From: Streptomyces tauricus
GTDB taxonomy: Bacteria > Actinomycetota > Actinomycetes > Streptomycetales > Streptomycetaceae
Assembly (NCBI RefSeq): GCF_014650955.1
Contig: NZ_BMVY01000044.1
Coordinates: 1-63,979 of the forward strand
Reading direction: 5' to 3'
DNA: 63,979 nt
Part shown: positions 17,021 through 26,200 of the stretch, one piece after another
Position numbering within the stretch: the first letter of the stretch is position 1
Layout: the number at the start of each line of letters is the position of its first letter
Program-made: the position numbers and the translations under genes
Notes under the pieces: generated by a model
Database searches by the model: none
What the model saw: only the letters and a program-made list of their open reading frames with translations
What the model was told of the DNA's origin: nothing

Positions 17021-17058
17021 ATTTGAATCTGTCATTTGAATCTGCCATTGAAACCGAC
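17021..17058 (+). repeat. 13-bp tandem repeats in the secA leader
   Basis: ATTTGAATCTGTC at 17021 and ATTTGAATCTGCC at 17034 are in direct tandem, followed by a degenerate third copy to 17058. This AT-rich stretch lies 36-73 bases before the secA start, between the probable promoter and the ribosome binding site. Confidence 0.7.
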
Positions 17059-17093
17059 AGTCCCAGGCCCGACCGGCAAGGAGACAAACCCTC

Positions 17094-19937
17094 GTGTCCG
17101 TCCTCTCGAAGATCATGCGTGCAGGCGAAGGAAAGATCCTGCGCAAGCTGCACCGCATCGCGGACCAGGTCAAGTCCATCGAAGAGGACTTCGTCGACCT
17201 CTCCGACGCCGAGCTGCGCGCCCTGACCGATGAGTACAAGCAGCGGTACGCGGACGGCGAGAGCCTCGACGACCTGCTGCCCGAGGCGTTCGCGACCGTG
17301 CGCGAGGCCGCCAAGCGCGCCCTCGGCCAGCGCCCCTACGACGTACAGATCATGGGCGGCGCCGCGCTGCACCTCGGCTACGTCGCCGAGATGAAGACCG
17401 GTGAGGGCAAGACCCTGGTCGGCACGCTGCCCGCGTATCTGAACGCCCTCTCCGGAGAAGGCGTCCACCTCATCACGGTCAACGACTACCTGGCCGAGCG
17501 CGACTCCGAGATGATGGGCCGCGTCCATAAGTTCCTGGGCCTGACCGTCGGCTGCATCCTCGCCAACATGACACCGGCCCAGCGCCGTGAGCAGTACGCC
17601 TGCGACATCACGTACGGGACGAACAACGAATTCGGCTTCGACTACCTGCGCGACAACATGGCGTGGTCGCAGGACGAACTGGTGCAGCGCGGCCACAACT
17701 TCGCGATCGTCGACGAGGTCGACTCGATCCTGGTCGACGAGGCCCGTACGCCGCTGATCATCTCCGGCCCCGCCGACCAGGCCACCAAGTGGTACGGCGA
17801 CTTCGCGAAGCTCGTCACGCGCCTGAAGAAGGGCGAGGCGGGCAACACCCTCAAGGGCATCGAGGAGACCGGCGACTACGAGGTCGACGAGAAGAAGCGC
17901 ACCGTCGCCATCCACGAGCCCGGCGTCGCCAAGGTCGAGGACTGGCTGGGCATCGACAACCTCTACGAGTCGGTGAACACGCCTCTGGTGGGCTACCTGA
18001 ACAACGCCATCAAGGCCAAGGAGCTCTTCAAGAAGGACAAGGACTACGTCGTCATCGACGGCGAAGTCATGATCGTCGACGAGCACACCGGCCGTATCCT
18101 CGCCGGCCGCCGCTACAACGAGGGCATGCACCAGGCGATCGAGGCGAAGGAAGGGGTGGACATCAAGGACGAGAACCAGACCCTCGCCACGATCACCCTG
18201 CAGAACTTCTTCCGCCTCTACAAGCGCCACGACCACAACGGCAAGGAAGTACCCGGTCTCTCCGGCATGACCGGTACGGCGATGACCGAGGCGGCCGAGT
18301 TCCACCAGATCTACAAGCTCGGTGTCGTCCCGATCCCGACCAACCGGCCCATGGTCCGCAAGGACCAGTCGGACCTGATCTACCGCACCGAGGTCGCGAA
18401 GTTCGACGCGGTCGTCGACGACATCGCCGAGAAGCACGAGAAGGGCCAGCCGATCCTCGTCGGCACCACCTCGGTCGAGAAGTCCGAGTACCTCTCGCAG
18501 CAGCTCAGCAAGCGCGGTATCCAGCACGAGGTGCTGAACGCGAAGCAGCACGACCGCGAGGCGCCGATCATCGCCCAGGCCGGCCGCAGGGGCGCCGTCA
18601 CCGTCGCCACGAACATGGCGGGCCGCGGTACGGACATCAAGCTCGGCGGCAACCCCGACGACCTCGCCGAGGCGGAGCTGCGTCAGCGCGGCCTCGACCC
18701 CGAGGAGCACATCGAGGAGTGGGCCGCGGCGCTGCCGGCCGCCCTGGAGCGGGCCGAGAAGGCCGTCCAGACCGAGTTCGAAGAGGTCAAGGACCTCGGC
18801 GGGCTGTACGTGCTGGGCACCGAGCGGCACGAGTCGCGCCGTATCGACAACCAGCTGCGCGGTCGCAGCGGCCGACAGGGCGACCCGGGCGAGTCCCGCT
18901 TCTACCTGTCCCTCGGCGACGACCTGATGCGGCTCTTCAAGGCGCAGATGGTCGAGCGCGTCATGTCGATGGCGAACGTGCCGGACGACGTGCCGATCGA
19001 GAACAAGATGGTCACCCGTGCCATCGCCTCCGCCCAGTCGCAGGTCGAGACGCAGAACTTCGAGACCCGTAAGAACGTCCTCAAGTACGACGAGGTCCTC
19101 AACCGGCAGCGCGAGGTCATCTACGGCGAGCGCCGCCGCGTCCTGGAGGGCGAGGACCTCCAGGAGCAGATCCAGCACTTCATGAACGACACGATCGACG
19201 CGTACATCGACGCGGAGACCGCGGAGGGCTTCGCCGAGGACTGGGACCTCGACCGGCTGTGGGGCGCCTTCAAGCAGCTCTACCCGGTGAAGGTCACCGT
19301 CGAGGAGCTTGAGGAGGCGGCCGGCGACCGGGCCGGTCTGACCGCCGAGTTCATCTCCGAGTCCATCAAGGACGACATCTACGAGCAGTACGCCTCCCGT
19401 GAGGAGCAGCTCGGCTCGGAGATCATGCGTGAGCTGGAGCGGCGGGTCGTGCTGTCGGTCCTGGACCGCAAGTGGCGCGAGCACCTCTACGAGATGGACT
19501 ACCTCCAGGAGGGCATCGGGCTGCGCGCGATGGCCCAGAAGGACCCGCTGGTCGAGTACCAGCGCGAGGGCTTCGACATGTTCACCGCCATGATGGACGG
19601 CATCAAGGAGGAGTCCGTCGGCTACCTGTTCAACCTGGAGGTCCAGGTCGAGCAGCAGGTCGAGGAGGTTCCGGTCGAGGACGCGAAGCCGTCGCTCGAC
19701 AAGAAGGACGCGGTTCCCGCGGGGGGCGGTGGCCGTCCGGAGATTCGGGCCAAGGGGCTCGATGCTCCGCAGCGGCCGGATCGGCTGCACTTCTCCGCTC
19801 CCACGGTGGACGGGGAGGGCGGGGTCGTCGAGGGTGACTTCGCCACGGATGGCGAGCCGGTGCGGTCGGAGTCGGATGGGCTTACTCGGGCTGAGCGGCG
19901 TAAGCAGCAGAAGAGTGGGCGTCGGCGTAAGAAGTGA
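17094..19937 (+). CDS. secA: Preprotein translocase subunit SecA
   Basis: 947-aa motor ATPase of general (Sec) secretion, working at the membrane with SecYEG. The GTG start has AAGGAG upstream. NBD1 carries Walker A MKTGEGKTL (about residue 100), Walker B/DEAD-like VDEVDSILVDEARTPL, and the GTNNEFGFDYLRDNM block. NBD2 has TNMAGRGTDIKLGG and QLRGRSGRQGDPG. The preprotein cross-linking and helical scaffold regions follow (VVLSVLDRKWREHLYEMDYLQEGIGLRAM). The C-terminus ends in a basic tail without the CxCx8CH zinc motif, as in other actinobacterial SecA1 proteins. It stands alone, with hpf and comF nearby as in mycobacteria. Confidence 0.98.
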   Translation: MSVLSKIMRAGEGKILRKLHRIADQVKSIEEDFVDLSDAELRALTDEYKQRYADGESLDDLLPEAFATVREAAKRALGQRPYDVQIMGGAALHLGYVAEMKTGEGKTLVGTLPAYLNALSGEGVHLITVNDYLAERDSEMMGRVHKFLGLTVGCILANMTPAQRREQYACDITYGTNNEFGFDYLRDNMAWSQDELVQRGHNFAIVDEVDSILVDEARTPLIISGPADQATKWYGDFAKLVTRLKKGEAGNTLKGIEETGDYEVDEKKRTVAIHEPGVAKVEDWLGIDNLYESVNTPLVGYLNNAIKAKELFKKDKDYVVIDGEVMIVDEHTGRILAGRRYNEGMHQAIEAKEGVDIKDENQTLATITLQNFFRLYKRHDHNGKEVPGLSGMTGTAMTEAAEFHQIYKLGVVPIPTNRPMVRKDQSDLIYRTEVAKFDAVVDDIAEKHEKGQPILVGTTSVEKSEYLSQQLSKRGIQHEVLNAKQHDREAPIIAQAGRRGAVTVATNMAGRGTDIKLGGNPDDLAEAELRQRGLDPEEHIEEWAAALPAALERAEKAVQTEFEEVKDLGGLYVLGTERHESRRIDNQLRGRSGRQGDPGESRFYLSLGDDLMRLFKAQMVERVMSMANVPDDVPIENKMVTRAIASAQSQVETQNFETRKNVLKYDEVLNRQREVIYGERRRVLEGEDLQEQIQHFMNDTIDAYIDAETAEGFAEDWDLDRLWGAFKQLYPVKVTVEELEEAAGDRAGLTAEFISESIKDDIYEQYASREEQLGSEIMRELERRVVLSVLDRKWREHLYEMDYLQEGIGLRAMAQKDPLVEYQREGFDMFTAMMDGIKEESVGYLFNLEVQVEQQVEEVPVEDAKPSLDKKDAVPAGGGGRPEIRAKGLDAPQRPDRLHFSAPTVDGEGGVVEGDFATDGEPVRSESDGLTRAERRKQQKSGRRRKK

Positions 19938-20015
19938 CGTTGCGCTTTGCGGGGTGTGAAGGGTCGGGTGCCGGTGGGCGCCCGGCCCTTTGCGTTGGGT
20001 TTTGGCCTTGGGCTG

Positions 20016-20053
20016 GGTCCAGGTCCAGGTCCAGGTCCAGGTCCAGGTCCAGG
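20016..20053. repeat. (GGTCCA)6 microsatellite
   Basis: Six uninterrupted copies of GGTCCA, then GG. It lies in non-coding sequence downstream of secA, so length changes would not disturb a protein. Confidence 0.9.
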
Positions 20054-20155
20054 CCAAGCCCAAGCCCGGGGTCCCTAGGTCCCCGGCCCTTGGCCTTTGG
20101 GACGGGTCGGGGGAGTGGGCGTTGGTTGTTGGGTGCGGGTTGGTTGTGGCTGGGG

Positions 20156-20280
20156 TGCGCAGTTCCCCGCGCCCCTAAAGGCGTGCGCAGTTCCCCGCGC
20201 CGCTAAAGGCGTGCGCAGTTCCCCGCGCCCCTAGAAGCGTGCGCCGGTCCCCGCGTCCCTAGAAGCGGGGCGCCGTTCCA
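20156..20280. repeat. Family A array with 28-bp period
   Basis: Four direct units of exactly 28 bp start at 20156, 20184, 20212 and 20240, each TGCGC(A/C)G(T/G)TCCCCGCG followed by CCCCTAAAGGCG or a variant. A truncated fifth unit begins at 20268. Units are nearly identical, which suggests recent tandem amplification. Confidence 0.88.
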
Positions 20281-20297
20281 AGTGGGTGGCTTGGGGG

Positions 20298-20810
20298 TTA
20301 TGTGTCCTGGGTGGGGGGCATTCGGGTGCCGCCCAGTTCTACTGCTGTGCAGCGCCAGCGGAGGTCCGGGCCCTGTTCCAGGCGGAATGCCATGGCGCGG
20401 AGCCGGTCGCCCGCGCCGATGCGGGCGAAGGCCTCGACGGCGCCCGGGCGGGCGACGTAGTAGCCGATGTCCCGGACGAACGGGCGTGTGCCGCGGGTGC
20501 GGAGCGGGCTGCGTTCGGCGAGCCAGGCCAGTTCGTCGTAGGCCCGGCCCGCGGTGTGCCGGAGCATGCAGTGGACCGGGCGGTGCCCGCTGAGCACCTC
20601 GACGAGCCGGTCGGCGAAGACGTCGGTGGGGCGGGGCTGCGGAGGCGGTGTGCGCAGGGGAGCGGCGGCGGGGCCCGTCCTGGCCCGTGGCGTGCCGGGG
20701 GCGCCCCTCGGCGTCGTGCGCGGTGCGGCACCGCCGGGGCGGCGCGTGTCGTGGCGGACGGGGGGTCGGGTGCCCTGGGTGCGCCTCGTCCTGGTCATCA
20801 CCTTGTTCAC
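20298..20810 (-). CDS. Rv3235 family protein
   Basis: 170-aa basic protein. The N-terminal 60 residues are Arg/Pro/Thr-rich and disordered-looking. The conserved region (about 62-165; DVFADRLVEVLSGHRPVHCMLRHT, then AYDELAWLAERSP) matches the Rv3235 family. That family lies close to secA in mycobacteria too, so the neighbourhood supports the call. Function unknown. No signal peptide or membrane segment is visible. Confidence 0.8.
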   Translation of the reverse strand: MNKVMTRTRRTQGTRPPVRHDTRRPGGAAPRTTPRGAPGTPRARTGPAAAPLRTPPPQPRPTDVFADRLVEVLSGHRPVHCMLRHTAGRAYDELAWLAERSPLRTRGTRPFVRDIGYYVARPGAVEAFARIGAGDRLRAMAFRLEQGPDLRWRCTAVELGGTRMPPTQDT

Positions 20811-21148
20811 GGCGGAGCCCCATTCGGTCGGACCGGCTTATACCGGTCGGTAACTTTCCGTTGGGGATCTTGTACGGGGGAAGGGGGAGCGGCCGCAAGC
20901 GGGGCGGACGGGCGCCGGGGCCGGCGGGATGTTCACCTATCAGGGGGACGGGAGGGGGCGGTGGGCTTGGGGGGACCGGGGCGTACCGGGTGACGGGCGG
21001 GACGGGGGTGGACGTCCGGGCAGGGGTGGGTGCGGACTCGAAAGGGGACACCCGCACGTATCCTGAAGACCTTCCGGGAGGTGCGGGACCCGCCCACGCA
21101 GCCCCCGCGGTGTCCCCCACGGAACCACGTCTACGAAAGCGGTCAGCC
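20811..21148. promoter_or_regulatory. Divergent promoter region with a short inverted repeat
   Basis: 338 bases between divergent genes. GACCGG-CTTATA-CCGGTC at 20831-20848 forms a 6-bp-arm inverted repeat just upstream of the Rv3235-family gene, and TTATAC inside it could be a -10 element. The rest is GC-rich with no gene I can support. TATCCT near 21058 could be a -10 element for the downstream gene. Confidence 0.35.
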
Positions 21149-21664
21149 ATGCGTGTCTACGTCCCCCTGACCCTCTCCGGTCTCGCCGAGGCGTACAAGA
21201 CGGGCGAGCTCGGCTCGGCACCCTTCGTCGCGTACGCCGTCACGCCCGCGCTGCGCGAGTGGTACCTCTCCGACGACATCGAGGAACTGGAGTACGCGGC
21301 GCTGAACCGGGCCGCGCTCGCCTCCCTGCGGCTGGTCGCACTCGATCCCGGCACCCCGCGCCGGCGGGTCGTCGTCGCCGTCGACGTGCCGGACGGGGCC
21401 GCGGTCGCCGATCCCGGTCTGGGGCTCGACCCCGCGTCCCTCGGTGAGCTGCGGGTCGGTGCGACGGTGGCGCTGTCCGACGCGGCGGCCGTACACGTCG
21501 ACTCGGACGACGCGGAGGCGGAGGTGACGGCTGCCGCGGACGCGCTGGGCGCGGCGGACCGGGGCGACGACGACGCGCAGTTCGTCGTGGACGGGGCCGC
21601 GGACCACGAGCTGCTGTGGTTCGCCACGCAGGAGATCCCGAACCTGGTGGGGCTCGGCGACTGA
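21149..21664 (+). CDS. DUF6912 family protein
   Basis: 171-aa soluble protein starting MRVYVPLTLSGLAEAYKTGEL, a very characteristic opening for this actinobacterial family. The sequence is acidic in the second half (DSDDAEAEVTAAADALGAADRGDDD). It ends ELLWFATQEIPNLVGLGD. There is no membrane segment and no catalytic motif I recognise. In-frame upstream extensions read through a GC-rich promoter region and are rejected. Function unknown. Confidence 0.87.
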   Translation: MRVYVPLTLSGLAEAYKTGELGSAPFVAYAVTPALREWYLSDDIEELEYAALNRAALASLRLVALDPGTPRRRVVVAVDVPDGAAVADPGLGLDPASLGELRVGATVALSDAAAVHVDSDDAEAEVTAAADALGAADRGDDDAQFVVDGAADHELLWFATQEIPNLVGLGD

Positions 21665-21786
21665 CACGCGGCGTGACCGGGGCGCGTCCAGGGCGCGTCC
21701 GGAGCGCGTTTGGTGAGGTAGGGGCTCTCACAGCACGCTCGAAGCACATATGGGGCTTTGTCAGTGGTGCCGGGTACTTTTTGGAT

Positions 21787-22452
21787 ATGGGGATGCGCGG
21801 AGCGACACATATCGTCTGGGACTGGAACGGAACCCTGTTCCACGACAACCAGGCCATCATCGGCGCGACGAACGCGGCGTTCGCCGAGCTGGGCATACCG
21901 GCGATCACGCTGGAGCGGTACCGGGAGCTGTACTGCGTGCCCGTGCCGAAGTTCTACGAGCGGCTGATCGGGCGGCTGCCGACGGACGAGGAGTGGGAGG
22001 TCATGGATGCGATCTTCCACCGGTACTACCTGGAGCACCGGGTGGGGTGCGGACTCACCGACGGAGTGCCCGGGCTGCTCGCGGGGTGGGTGTCGGCCGG
22101 GCGGAGCCAGTCGATCCTGAGCATGTACGGGCACGAGGAACTGGTCCCGCTGGTGCGCGGGTTCGGGATCGAGCCCCATTTCCTGCGGGTCGACGGGCGG
22201 ACCGGGCCGTCCGGCGGCAGCAAGGCCGAGCACATGGTGCGGCATCTGAGAGCCCTGACGGGAGTGGATCCCGCTCGTACGGTGGTGATCGGGGACGCGG
22301 CGGACGACGCGATCGCGGCGCGGCATGTGGGGGCGAAGGCGGTGCTGTACACCGGGGGGTCGCACAGTCGGGCCAGTCTTGAGGGGGTGGGGGTGCCGGT
22401 GGTGGACACGCTTGCCGAAGCGGTGACTCTGGCCGAGTGGTTGGCGGCGTGA
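21787..22452 (+). CDS. HAD-superfamily hydrolase
   Basis: 221-aa haloacid-dehalogenase-type phosphatase with an alpha-helical cap. Motif I is IVWDWNGTLF, with nucleophile Asp12. The usual second Asp (general acid/base) is Asn14. Motif II is SILSMYG. The motif III Lys is in SGGSKAEHM, and motif IV is VVIGDAADDAIAARHVGAKAVLYTGG. The ATG at 21787 or 21793 is the likely start; the longer frame overlaps the DUF6912 gene. Substrate unknown. The D-to-N change may lower turnover or alter specificity, although WDWNGTL occurs in other actinobacterial members as I recall. Confidence 0.87.
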   Translation: MGMRGATHIVWDWNGTLFHDNQAIIGATNAAFAELGIPAITLERYRELYCVPVPKFYERLIGRLPTDEEWEVMDAIFHRYYLEHRVGCGLTDGVPGLLAGWVSAGRSQSILSMYGHEELVPLVRGFGIEPHFLRVDGRTGPSGGSKAEHMVRHLRALTGVDPARTVVIGDAADDAIAARHVGAKAVLYTGGSHSRASLEGVGVPVVDTLAEAVTLAEWLAA

Positions 22453-22552
22453 GTGTTTCGGCCTCGGCCGGTGGGGTGGCTTGAGCGTTGTGGCTCTGGC
22501 CGTTGGCCGTTGGCCGGGGGTGGGAGTTGGGTGCGGGGTCCCTGTGGCTGGT

Positions 22553-22831
22553 TGCGCCGTTCCCCGCGCCCCTTAAGGCGAAAGACTGCGCCGTTCCCCG
22601 CGCCCCTAAAAGCCAAAGACCGCGCCGTTCCCCGCGCCCCTAGAGGGCAGGCAAAGGGTCGCGCTGTTCCCTGCGGCCCTGGAGGGCGAAAGACTGCGCC
22701 GTTCCCCGCGCCCCTAAAAGCCAAAGACCGCGCCGTTCCCCGCGCCCCTCAAAGCCAAAGACTGCGCCGTTCCCCGCGCCCCTGGGGGGGGCGGGCGAAG
22801 GGCTGTGCTGTTCCCCGCGGCTCTCAAAGAC
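22553..22831. repeat. Family A array, eight units of about 34 bp
   Basis: Eight direct units start at 22553, 22587, 22621, 22660, 22695, 22729, 22763 and 22804. The core is TGCGCCGTTCCCCGCG then CCCCT, followed by a short AAAAGCCAAAGAC-type tail. Lengths are mostly 34 bp, with longer units of 35, 39 and 41. There are no unique spacers, so this is a tandem repeat and not a CRISPR. The tail sequence differs from the array at 20156. Confidence 0.9.
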
Positions 22832-22878
22832 GCCGCGGCTCGCGAGGGGCATGAGTTTTGGGTGGGTGAACTGTGCAA

Positions 22879-22911
22879 TGTGTCAAAAAGGTGATCCCTC
22901 TTTTGTACACA
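22879..22911. promoter_or_regulatory. Imperfect palindrome in the gdh upstream region
   Basis: TGTGTCAAAAAGG and a near-complementary CTCTTTTGTACACA flank a short centre. This is the only AT-rich spot in the region and lies about 340 bases before gdh. A regulator site or promoter is plausible, but the arms are imperfect. Confidence 0.3.
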
Positions 22912-23245
22912 TGCGGCTCATGACGTGGCCCCCCGCAGGGGCGATAGCCTTGGTGCGTGATCAGCGCGATACGTCGCGGGGGCATCTTTGCCCCTGCCCT
23001 GCGCCCGGACCGCACGGACGACATCCGTGACCGGGCGGTCGCTGGTCCCCACGAGCGGGCAGCCGCGGAACAGGCACCGAGATCAGGGTCACACCCTCCG
23101 GAGCCGCCAAATATGGCCGATAACGCCCCGCTCATCTCTCATCGCGGCATAGCGTCGGATCAGACCGGACACCCCGCGTCGCGGCGCTACGTCACTTCAC
23201 GTTCTACGACGTCACGCAACGGCGCGCGACAGGAGCCAGAGGACA

Positions 23246-26200
23246 ATGCAGACCAAGCTGGACGAAGCCAAGGCCGAGTTGCTCGAACGAGCCGCCCGGG
23301 TTGCTGAGAACAGCCCGGTGGGGGGGAATCTTCACCTGCCGACCGGGAAGACGGGCGCGAGCGCTCCCGACCAGGACACATTGCTCGCGTTCCTCCAGCG
23401 CTACTACCTGCACACCGCCCCGGAGGACCTCGCAGACCGCGACCCGGTCGATGTCTTCGGAGCCGCCTTCTCGCACTACCGGCTGGCCGAGAAGCGCCCC
23501 CAGGGCACGGCGAACGTCAGGGTCCACACCCCGACCGTCGAGGAGAACGGCTGGACCTGCAGCCACTCCGTCGTCGAGGTCGTCACCGACGACATGCCCT
23601 TCCTCGTCGACTCGGTGACCAACGAGCTGTCCCGGCAGGGACGCGGGATCCATGTCGTGATCCACCCGCAGTTCGTCGTGCGGCGCGACCTCACCGGCAA
23701 GCTCATCGAGGTCCTGAAGACCCGGCCCACCGGTGACCTCCCGCACGACGCCTCCATCGAGTCCTGGATCCACGTCGAGATCGACCGCGAGACCGACCGC
23801 GCCGATCTCAAGCAGATCACCACCGACCTGCTGCGGGTCCTGTCCGACGCCCGTGAGGCCGTCGAGGACTGGGAGAAGATGCGCGACTCGGCGCTGCGCA
23901 TCGCCGAGGAGCTGCCCAAGGAGCCCACCGCCGACGACCTGCGCGACCAGGAGGTGGAGGAGGCCCGCGAACTGCTGCGCTGGCTCGCGGACGACCACTT
24001 CACCTTCTTGGGATACCGCGAGTACGAGCTGCACGACGACGACTCGCTGGCGGCCATCCCCGGTACCGGGCTCGGTGTCCTGCGCTCCGACCCGCAGCAC
24101 GGCGAGGACGAGAGCCACCCGGTCAGCCCGTCCTTCGAGCGGCTGCCCGCCGACGCCCGCGCGAAGGCCCGTGAGCACAAGCTCCTCGTCCTGACGAAGG
24201 CGAACAGCCGCGCCACCGTGCACCGGCCGTCGTACCTGGACTACGTCGGCGTGAAGAAGTTCGACGCCGACGGGAACGTGGTCGGGGAGCGGCGCTTCCT
24301 GGGCCTGTTCTCCTCCGCCGCCTACACCGAGTCCGTGCGCCGTGTGCCCGTCATCCGCCGCAAGGTCGCCGAGGTCCTGCGGGGCGCGGGCTTCTCGCCC
24401 AACAGCCACGACGGCCGCGACCTCCTCCAGATCCTGGAGACGTACCCGCGCGACGAGCTCTTCCAGACCCCGCCCGACGAGCTGCGGGCGATCGTCACGT
24501 CCGTGCTGTACCTCCAGGAGCGGCGCCGGCTGCGGCTCTACCTGCGCCAGGACGAGTACGGGCGTTACTACTCGGCGCTCGTCTACCTCCCGCGCGACCG
24601 CTACACCACCGGCGTGCGTCTGCGGATCATCGACATCCTCAAGGAGGAACTGGGCGGCATCAGTGTCGACTTCACCGCCTGGAACACCGAATCGATCCTC
24701 TCCCGGCTGCACTTCGTGGTCCGGGTCCCGCAGGGCACCGAGCTGCCGCAGCTCAGCGACGCCGACAAGGACCGCATCGAGGCGCGGCTCGTCGAGGCCG
24801 CCCGCTCCTGGGCCGACGGGTTCGCCGAGGCGCTGAACGCCGAGTGCGGCGAGGAGCGCGCGGCCGAACTGCTGCGCCGCTACGGCAACGTCATCCCCGA
24901 GGGCTACAAGGCCGACCACAACCCGCGTACCGCGGTCGCCGACCTGGTCCGTCTGGAGGAGCTGGGCGACGGCAAGGACTTCGACCTCAGCCTGTACGAG
25001 CCGGTCGGCGCCGCCCCCGGAGAGCGCCGTTTCAAGATCTACCGCATCGGCGAGTCGGTCTCCCTCTCCGCCGTCCTGCCGGTCCTCACCCAGCTCGGCG
25101 TCGAGGTCACCGACGAGCGGCCCTACGAGCTGCGCTGCCCGGACCGCGCCTCCGCGTGGATCTACGACTTCGGTCTGCGGCTGCCCAAGTCGCTCGGCGG
25201 CAACGGCGACCACCTCGGTGACGACGCCCGCGAGCGGTTCCAGGAGGCCTTCGCGGCGACCTGGACCGGGCGCGCCGAGAACGACGGCTTCAACTCCCTC
25301 GTCCTGAGCGCCGGGCTGAACTGGCGGCAGGCGATGGTGCTGCGCGCGTACGCCAAGTACCTGCGCCAGGCCGGTTCGACGTTCAGCCAGGACTACATGG
25401 AGGACACCCTCCGCAGCAACGTCCACACCACCCGGCTGCTCGTCTCGCTCTTCGAGGCACGCATGTCGCCGGACCGGCAGCGGGCGGGCACGGAGCTGAC
25501 CGACGCCCTCCTGGAGGAGCTGGACGCCGCTCTCGACCAGGTGGCCAGCCTCGACGAGGACCGGATCCTCCGCTCGTTCCTCACCGTCATCAAGGCGACC
25601 CTGCGGACGAACTTCTTCCAGGAGGCGGGCGGCGGCACACCGCACGACTACGTCTCCATGAAGTTCGACCCGCAGGCCATCCCGGACCTGCCCGCGCCGC
25701 GGCCGGCGTACGAGATCTGGGTGTACTCGCCGCGGGTCGAAGGAGTGCACCTGCGGTTCGGGAAGGTCGCGCGCGGTGGTCTGCGCTGGTCCGACCGGCG
25801 TGAGGACTTCCGCACCGAGATCCTCGGGCTCGTCAAGGCGCAGATGGTCAAGAACACCGTCATCGTGCCCGTCGGCGCCAAGGGCGGCTTCGTCGCCAAG
25901 CAGCTGCCCGACCCGGCCGTCGACCGCGACGCCTGGATGGCCGAGGGCGTCCGCAGCTACAAGACCTTCATCTCGGCACTGCTCGACATCACCGACAACA
26001 TGGTGGCAGGCGAGGTCGTACCGCCCGCCGACGTCGTACGGCACGACGGCGAGGACACCTACCTGGTGGTCGCCGCCGACAAGGGCACGGCGACGTTCTC
26101 GGACATCGCCAACGGCGTGGCCGAGTCGTACAACTTCTGGCTCGGGGACGCCTTCGCCTCCGGCGGCTCCGCCGGATACGACCACAAGAAGATGGGCATC

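Larger units (their letters stand above)
19938..20297. other. secA-Rv3235 intergenic region filled with repeats
   Basis: 360 bases with no gene. They hold six copies of GGTCCA at 20016-20051 and then a family A array at 20156-20280. The region separates two convergent genes. Confidence 0.75.
22453..23245. other. Long intergenic region before gdh
   Basis: 793 bases without a supported gene. It holds the eight-unit family A array (22553-22831) and then about 410 bases of probable gdh control region. A 116-codon open frame at 22957-23307 has no family resemblance and overlaps the gdh start, so it is not annotated. Confidence 0.7.

Noticed and set aside
16995..20063. 1022-codon minus-strand frame opposite secA starting with WTWTWTW
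   Set aside because: Shadow of secA; the odd N-terminus is just the GGTCCA microsatellite read on the other strand.
22553..22831. Possible CRISPR array
   Set aside because: Units are about 34 bp of direct repeat with no unique spacers, and no cas genes are present.
22957..23307. 116-codon open frame before gdh
   Set aside because: It overlaps the gdh start, lacks any recognised domain, and is Arg/Pro-rich like random GC-rich sequence.
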